Positions 7,640-11,577 of a DNA stretch of 11,577 bases are shown piece after piece. The position numbers and the translations under genes were made by a program. The stretch is from Streptomyces regalis (GTDB lineage: Bacteria; Actinomycetota; Actinomycetes; Streptomycetales; Streptomycetaceae): NCBI RefSeq assembly GCF_001509475.1, contig NZ_LLZG01000087.1:1-11577 (forward strand). Reading direction: 5' to 3'. Within the stretch, counting starts at the first letter, position 1. The number at the start of each line of letters is the position of its first letter. The notes beneath the pieces are model-generated. The model was not told the DNA's origin and did not search any database. It worked only from the letters and a program-made list of their open reading frames with translations.

Positions 7640-9336
7640 CAGCGGCCCTCCCGTTCCAGTCTGGCCGCTTCCCTGACCATCGGTTCGATGTCCGTAGCCT
7701 CCGCCAGGCGTGAGGTGAGATCGCGCAGTTCGTCGCTGTCGCTGTCGGCGATGTCCATGGCGGAGCCGGGGGTGAGGTTGCCGCGCATGTCCCACAGGCC
7801 GTCGGCGATGCGGCGGCGCAGGTCCGCAGTGGCGTGCGCGATGTACAGAAGGGACTCCACGAGCGGCTCGCTCTCCTGTTCCCGGCGGCCGCGCTCCAGC
7901 AGGGCGCCGACGACGGCCTGCTGCTCTGTGACCGGCCGTGCGGTCACCTCCTGCTGCGCGCTGCGCCGGTGCGGCTCCGACTTGCCGGCAAGGTGGGAGA
8001 CCCAGGTGACCTGCTCCTGGGTGAGGGAAGCGGCCGCGGTGAGGCTCACGAGGGAGGCGGCCAGGCTGAGATAGGGCCCGATCGGGGCCGTGGTGAGGTC
8101 GGGCTCGGAGGCGGCCCAGTGCCGGCTCGCCTCACTGACCTGGTCCGGTCTGTCGTCACGTTCGCCCTTCCCCCAGGCCTGCCAGTGCTCGAGGAGTTCA
8201 CTGCGCTGGGCGTCCTGGAGTTTGACGAGGGTCTCGAAGTCCTTGCCGGGGCTGTCTTCCAGCAGCATGAGCTTGACGATCACCGAGGGGTCGATGCTGA
8301 TGCCCTGGCTCTCGGCAATCCTGGTCCGCAGGGCGAACGCGTTGAGGAAGCGTTTGATGCTGCGCGGGCTTCCGGACCGGTCGGCCGACAGGCCGGTGGC
8401 CAGCCGGCTGGCCAGGGCAAGCGTCGCCCTGTCGGGCTGCCAGGGAAGACTCTGCAGGTCCGCCAGGACCGGTGACTGCCCCGCCGCACGCCGCTGCTGG
8501 GCGTGCCCTACCAGCAACGTGTAGTCCTCCGGCGGGCACTGGTGGGCCGAGAGCAGCAGGGTGATGAAGGTGGCTGCCTCGTCGGCGCCGATCCGCGGCA
8601 GCGACAGCGGCACCTGGACGATCTTCTCCAGGTAGCGGTGGGCGAACCGCTCCCCCCGGCCCGTGGCGTCCAGGCTGGCCGCGATCGACTCGCGCACCAT
8701 GTCCTGGTCCGCCGCCAGGACGAACGCGACCTTGTCGACGGACAGGAACAGCTTGATGGCCTCCAGCGTGGCCATCACCGCATCCGGCAGACAGCGGTCC
8801 AGATCGTCGACCAGCACGACCAGACGCTTGAGCTGGGTCAGGTCCTTGAGCAGGCGGGCGAACTCCTCCCGGAAGCCCGCCAGACTCTTGGGGTCGCTCT
8901 TCGAACGAGGAGTGAGGGCCTTGACCAGGTCTTCGGACTGGGCGACTAGCGATCCCCTCGCCATACTGACGGCAACGCGTGACCAGCTCACGCGCTCCAG
9001 AAGCTCCTTGATCTTCTCCGGCAGGCACTCCTGCGTTTTGTAGGCCGCCAGGAGGTCTTGCAGGACTTCACCGATCACGCTGCCCCGCACATCGAACTGG
9101 TCGTCGAACTCCCAGGGATCGAGACGGATCACCCGGTAGCCGTCCCGCTCGTTCAGCTCCTTGTGCAAAAGCCGCAGGACCGTGGACTTCCCTCCGCCCC
9201 AGGGCGCGGCGATCCCGATCGTCACGGGGTCCAGATACGGGATCTCGAGCGTGGTTGCGACCGTGTCGACGATGGACGCGAAGCCCAGCAGATCCACGAC
9301 CGTGGGGTTGTCATCCCACAGCTTCATTTCGCTCAT
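7639..9336 (-). CDS. qatA: QatA, KAP-family P-loop NTPase
   Basis: 565 aa from the chosen start. Seen: Walker A APWGGGKST around K50, the KAP-type segment RLDPWEFDD (71-79), Walker B with the KAP signature VDDLDRC (176-182), and FVLAADQDMVRESI further on, where KAP proteins carry a conserved aspartate. No transmembrane insertion is visible in the ATPase domain, unlike many KAP proteins, so it is probably soluble. The ATG at 9336 (MSEMKLWDDNP) is preceded 6 nt upstream by GGGGGG (9348-9343). A GTG at 9339 lies too near that site, and an ATG at 9375 lacks one. QatA is the ATPase of the anti-phage Qat system and here heads the operon, with qatB coupled to its stop codon. The 5' region carries a candidate promoter and repeats. 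Confidence 0.93.
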   Translation of the reverse strand: MSEMKLWDDNPTVVDLLGFASIVDTVATTLEIPYLDPVTIGIAAPWGGGKSTVLRLLHKELNERDGYRVIRLDPWEFDDQFDVRGSVIGEVLQDLLAAYKTQECLPEKIKELLERVSWSRVAVSMARGSLVAQSEDLVKALTPRSKSDPKSLAGFREEFARLLKDLTQLKRLVVLVDDLDRCLPDAVMATLEAIKLFLSVDKVAFVLAADQDMVRESIAASLDATGRGERFAHRYLEKIVQVPLSLPRIGADEAATFITLLLSAHQCPPEDYTLLVGHAQQRRAAGQSPVLADLQSLPWQPDRATLALASRLATGLSADRSGSPRSIKRFLNAFALRTRIAESQGISIDPSVIVKLMLLEDSPGKDFETLVKLQDAQRSELLEHWQAWGKGERDDRPDQVSEASRHWAASEPDLTTAPIGPYLSLAASLVSLTAAASLTQEQVTWVSHLAGKSEPHRRSAQQEVTARPVTEQQAVVGALLERGRREQESEPLVESLLYIAHATADLRRRIADGLWDMRGNLTPGSAMDIADSDSDELRDLTSRLAEATDIEPMVREAARLEREGR

Positions 9337-9393
9337 CACACGCCCCCCAGCATGCTGCAATGTCCCGCCGCGCACAGCGCAATCCGTGAACGG

Positions 9394-9413
9394 GTCCGGC
9401 CAACCTGCCGGAC
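9394..9413 (-). promoter_or_regulatory. Inverted repeat in qatA 5' region
   Basis: GTCCGGC (9394-9400), loop CAACCT, GCCGGAC (9407-9413): a perfect 7-bp dyad just downstream of the start site implied by the candidate promoter. It could be an operator or an RNA hairpin at the 5' end of the qat mRNA. Confidence 0.4.
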
Positions 9414-9483
9414 AGGCCGCCGCAGGTACGGCCGACCCCTTGTGCCGTCAACGCCCCAGCGTCATCCGAGAGCGGACAGGCCG
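9409..9483. repeat. Pair of 11-bp direct repeats flanking the qatA promoter candidate
   Basis: CGGACAGGCCG occurs exactly at 9409-9419 and 9473-9483, 64 bp apart (about six helical turns). One copy overlaps the right arm of the dyad at 9394-9413; the other lies upstream of the candidate -35. This spacing would suit a looping repressor or paired binding sites. The link to regulation is inferred. Confidence 0.4.
9423..9451 (-). promoter_or_regulatory. Candidate promoter of the qat operon
   Basis: On the minus strand TTGACG (9451-9446), 17 nt, TACCTG (9428-9423). The -35 is near consensus and the spacing ideal, but the -10 lacks the final T. Transcription would start near 9416, giving a leader of about 80 nt before the qatA ATG. 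No better pair was found between qatA and array B. Confidence 0.35.
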
Positions 9484-9605
9484 ACCGCACCGCGCTACGG
9501 TTCCCCCTCTGTGGCCGCCATACATACCACAACAACAGCAATAGCCATAGCAGCTGACACGCTGCGACAAAAACCTCTGCAGCAACAAGAGCCGCTCGTC
9601 GGGCC

Positions 9606-9630
9606 TCACCCAGATCACCGATCCGGGTGA
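9606..9630. promoter_or_regulatory. 25-bp imperfect palindrome
   Basis: TCACCC-A-GATC, centre ACC, GATC-C-GGGTGA: ten of eleven arm positions are complementary. No T-run follows on either strand, so a protein-binding operator is more likely than a terminator. It lies between the qatA promoter candidate and the array B leader and could serve either. Confidence 0.45.
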
Positions 9631-9746
9631 ACACCCACACCCACACGCATCCCCACGCGCAACCCGGACAGCATCCTGTACGAACCCCCAGCATCAACCA
9701 AGATCACGCAACGAAAAAACGCTCACACAACCGAAAGCCAACAATG
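9631..9746 (+). promoter_or_regulatory. Leader-like flank of array B
   Basis: Sequence directly left of the first repeat, poorer in GC than its neighbours and with an A-rich run (GAAAAAAC, 9713-9720). The last ~25 nt share CGCTCAC-N6-GAAAGCC-N-AC with 2681-2703 next to array A. The position fits the orientation predicted from the repeat (handle at the 3' end of each repeat). I did not find a convincing promoter in it. Confidence 0.5.
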
Positions 9747-10642
9747 GTTCAGTCCGCACACGCGGAGCTGTATCGATGCGAGGGGATGCGGTCATGCAGA
9801 GGCGGCGGTCCGAGCCGCACACGAGGCGCTGCATCGCACACGAGGAGCGCCCTTGACCAGGTCGAGCAGTTCGGTCCGCACACGCGGAGTTGTACCGTCA
9901 AGGTCCACCCGGATCTCCTTCAGGCCGACTTCCTGTCCGCGCACGCGGAGCTGTATCGGGCACATGCTGGAACTGCCTCACAGGCCGGTGGTTCGGTCCG
10001 CACAAGCGGAGTTGTACCGTCCTTGCCCCCGCACTTTCTCCGGGCCCGGTCCGCACACGCGGAGCTGTATCAACACGATGTGTCCGGCGGTGGGAAATGC
10101 CTCAATTCGTTCTGCACAAGCGGAGTTGTACCGTCGGGCCCGTAATAGCCTTACCGCTCACCTCCGTTCAGTCCGCACACGCGGAGATGTACCGATGACG
10201 GTTTCCGGAGGCAGGTCAGCGAGGCGGGCGGTCCGCGCACGCGGAGATGTACCGATCATCGCCCGGCCGCTCCTCCCGTCGTACTTGTTCGGTCCGCACA
10301 CACAGAGTTGTACGGGCACAGAGAGGCTGGCCAGGAGGACACCGCCGTTCGGTTCCGTAAAGGCGGAGCTGTACCGTAGCCGCGGCACCAAATCCGTAAG
10401 GAATGAGGTTCGGTCCTCAACACGCGGGTCCGCGCACGCGGAGATGCCTCGCATGGCCGCTGGGGGCGTATCTGTGTGCTGATGCTCAATCCGCACACGC
10501 GGAGGTGTATCGGCCCAGAAATCCCCCACATCGTCGACGACTTGGTTCGGTCCGCGCACGCAGAGAGGTACCGGACCAGCGCCAGAATCCGAAGGCGTAG
10601 CCATCATTTGATCCGCACGCGCGGAGAGGTGTCGATGTACCG
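9747..10642 (+). CRISPR. CRISPR array B, 15 heterogeneous type I-E-like repeats
   Basis: Repeats of 29 nt start at 9747, 9808, 9869, 9930, 9991, 10044, 10105, 10166, 10226, 10287, 10348, 10409, 10484, 10545 and 10606. The period is 60-61 nt except one 53-nt step (spacer trimmed to 24 nt) and one of 75 nt (internal duplication). The consensus first half is GTTCGGTCCGCACAC and the second half GCGGAGNTGTACCG; CCGC and GCGG pair in a hairpin. Fourteen spacers, mostly 32 nt, show no shared sequence. Repeats at 9808, 10287, 10348 and 10409 carry several changes, and the last (10606-10642) has a 7-nt insertion before a second GATGTACCG. No cas gene adjoins this array; Cas3 and any Cascade would be shared with array A. 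Confidence 0.9.
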
Positions 10643-10798
10643 CGCTTCGAGTTCAAAGGCCACACCAGGCACTCCAGCCCCATGAACCAAGATCAAATCT
10701 CATACGCGATTCGCACCTGAATGTCCTGCACCTTTGCATGACTTGCCACGATCACCTTTCGCGCAATGTCACGCCGCGGAACCAACACACCAGCTCAA
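10643..10798 (+). repeat. Trailer of array B, homologous to 3605-3760
   Basis: Right-hand copy of the block after array A; the homology is strongest from AAGATCAAA (10689-10697) to CACCAGCTCAA (ending 10798) and stops sharply there. It is in direct orientation relative to the left copy, about 7.04 kb away. The following 86 nt up to the next gene show nothing recognisable. Confidence 0.85.
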
Positions 10799-10884
10799 CA
10801 GAGCTTTCCGAGCGACATTCAGATGAGAGAGATCTTGGACGTTTCAGTGTGAGACAACAGCTGCCGTTTGTTCGTCGGTGGGGT

Positions 10885-11361
10885 TCATGGCGTGGGGCTT
10901 TCGGGGAGTCGGGTGAGCGCGTGCCCGACGGCGGAGAGCAGGTAGGCCGGGGTGGTGTGGGCCAGTAGTCGGTGCACCGCCCGGTCGAGGCGGTCGTTTT
11001 CCTGTTCGGCGTGTTCGGCCAGGGCCCGGTGCACGGCCAGTTCCACCAGGCTCTCAGGACTCTGGCACTCGCGGCGGGCTGCGGCGGTGAGGGCAGCGTG
11101 CACGGTGGTCGGGAGGGCGACGTTGAGGATCACTTTGTGGTCTGCGTCGGGGTAGTGCGTGGTGATCACGTCGATGGGCAGCTGTGCTTCGAGTCGGTGG
11201 CGCAGTCGGCGGGCGGCCCGGTGTGGGGTCTTGGCGGGGACGAGGGCCATGAGGCGGGTGGCGTCGTGGTTGGCGACGAGCGGCAGTTTTCGGGCGGCTT
11301 GGTGCAGGGCTGCCGGGGAGAGGGGGCGGGTGAGCGTGATCTCCAGGGCGTGGTGGGGCAT
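10885..11361 (-). CDS. Small ribbon-helix-helix-like protein, function unknown
   Basis: 158 aa, not recognised as a named family. Residues 76-118 have the pattern of a ribbon-helix-helix DNA-binding fold: a short strand KVILNVALP, a helix TTVHAALTAAARREC, a turn at SPES, and a helix LVELAVHRALAEHAE. The rest is basic and helix-rich (RAARRLRHRLEAQ, 48-60). Such proteins act as antitoxins, plasmid or transfer regulators, or auxiliary relaxase factors; the sequence does not decide between them. Its ATG at 11361 follows the stop of the next gene upstream (TGA-CG-ATG), so translational coupling is likely. Coding density and third-position GC suggest a real gene. Confidence 0.65.
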   Translation of the reverse strand: MPHHALEITLTRPLSPAALHQAARKLPLVANHDATRLMALVPAKTPHRAARRLRHRLEAQLPIDVITTHYPDADHKVILNVALPTTVHAALTAAARRECQSPESLVELAVHRALAEHAEQENDRLDRAVHRLLAHTTPAYLLSAVGHALTRLPESPTP

Positions 11362-11363
11362 CG

Positions 11364-11577
11364 TCAGCGCCTGTTTCTGTGGGGTGCTGGCGGGTGTGGG
11401 AGGCGGGTGCGCAGGTGGGCGGCGTGCAGGAGTGGGTCGAAGACCTGCCAGTCGGCCAGGGCGAGATCGGGGGCGCTGTCGGCGGTGGCGTGCGTCGGAC
11501 AGTGCTGGGCGCGCCAGCGTTGTTGCTCGGTGGAGGGCAGGTGGCTGAGGTCGTAGACGGCCATCAGGGTGTAGGGC
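11364..11577 (-). CDS. Small hypothetical protein, possibly extending past the window
   Basis: The ATG at 11564 gives 66 aa ending at 11364, but the frame remains open to the window edge, so the true start may lie outside. The product is His/Leu/Arg-rich (LHAAHLRTRLPHPPAPHRN at the C-terminus) and I recognise no domain. It is the upstream partner of the ribbon-helix-helix-like gene, separated by two bases, and the pair probably forms an operon. A toxin or small partner protein is possible but not shown. Confidence 0.45.
   Translation of the reverse strand, partial: PYTLMAVYDLSHLPSTEQQRWRAQHCPTHATADSAPDLALADWQVFDPLLHAAHLRTRLPHPPAPHRNRR

Noticed and set aside
9311..9697. Minus-strand open frame of 128 codons with a leucine-rich hydrophobic segment upstream of qatA
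   Set aside because: It overlaps the qatA start and promoter candidate, lacks a good ribosome site, has poor third-position GC, and its hydrophobic stretch comes from CAA/CAG-like AT-richer DNA. A small membrane protein cannot be fully excluded.
9837..9868. Self-match of a spacer in array B to qatA (CCTTGACCAGGTC at 9851-9863 and 8919-8931)
   Set aside because: Only 13 of 32 nt match, in a GC-rich window with common codons, so it is not evidence of self-targeting.
9627..10607. Open frames across array B giving repeated peptides such as SAHAELYR and VRTRGVVPS
   Set aside because: These peptides are translations of the CRISPR repeats in different frames; the 61-nt period is not a multiple of three and no single coding frame runs through.
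9696..10695. AACCAAGATCA on both sides of array B (9696-9706 and 10685-10695)
   Set aside because: An 11-nt match with no extension; possible chance, and no integrase or target-site pattern supports attachment sites.

Overview
The window looks like a high-GC actinomycete, most likely Streptomyces or a close relative. It has strong G/C bias at third codon positions, tightly overlapping start and stop codons, and protein families typical of Streptomyces accessory regions. I cannot tell from the sequence whether it is chromosomal or on a linear plasmid. It is a defence region in which two prokaryotic immune systems are interleaved.

Left part (1-2591, minus strand): the N-terminal 863 codons of a Cas3 HD-nuclease/helicase. 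The C-terminus runs off the left edge, where the rest of a type I-E cas operon would be expected. Immediately beyond its start codon is CRISPR array A (about 2741-3604): about 13 clear and 2 weak, strongly diverged 29-nt repeats with a ~61-nt period. It is followed by a lower-GC trailer (3605-3760).

Centre (3893-9336): a plus-strand gene for a two-TM pentapeptide-repeat protein runs tail-to-tail into a complete four-gene minus-strand operon. That operon is qatA (KAP P-loop ATPase), qatB, qatC (QueC-like, zinc site) and qatD (TatD-like metal hydrolase). All junctions overlap by 1-17 nt and the order is that of the known QatABCD anti-phage system. Upstream of qatA (9340-9746) lie a candidate promoter, paired direct and inverted repeats, a 25-bp imperfect palindrome, and the A-rich leader-like flank of the second array.

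Right part: CRISPR array B (9747-10642, 15 repeats, 14 spacers) is in the same orientation as array A. It is followed by a trailer (10643-10798) that is clearly homologous to the trailer of array A, about 78 % identical by hand count over 150 nt. The window ends with two small minus-strand genes, a ribbon-helix-helix-like protein and an unidentified short protein.

Taken together, array-plus-trailer exists as two direct copies about 7 kb apart, with the Qat operon and the pentapeptide gene between them. I infer that one CRISPR locus was duplicated or split around the Qat cargo. Qat itself is a described system; the unusual points are the nesting, the mixed repeat variants, and the shared trailers. 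No cas1, cas2 or Cascade genes are in the window, so adaptation and interference cannot be judged from it.
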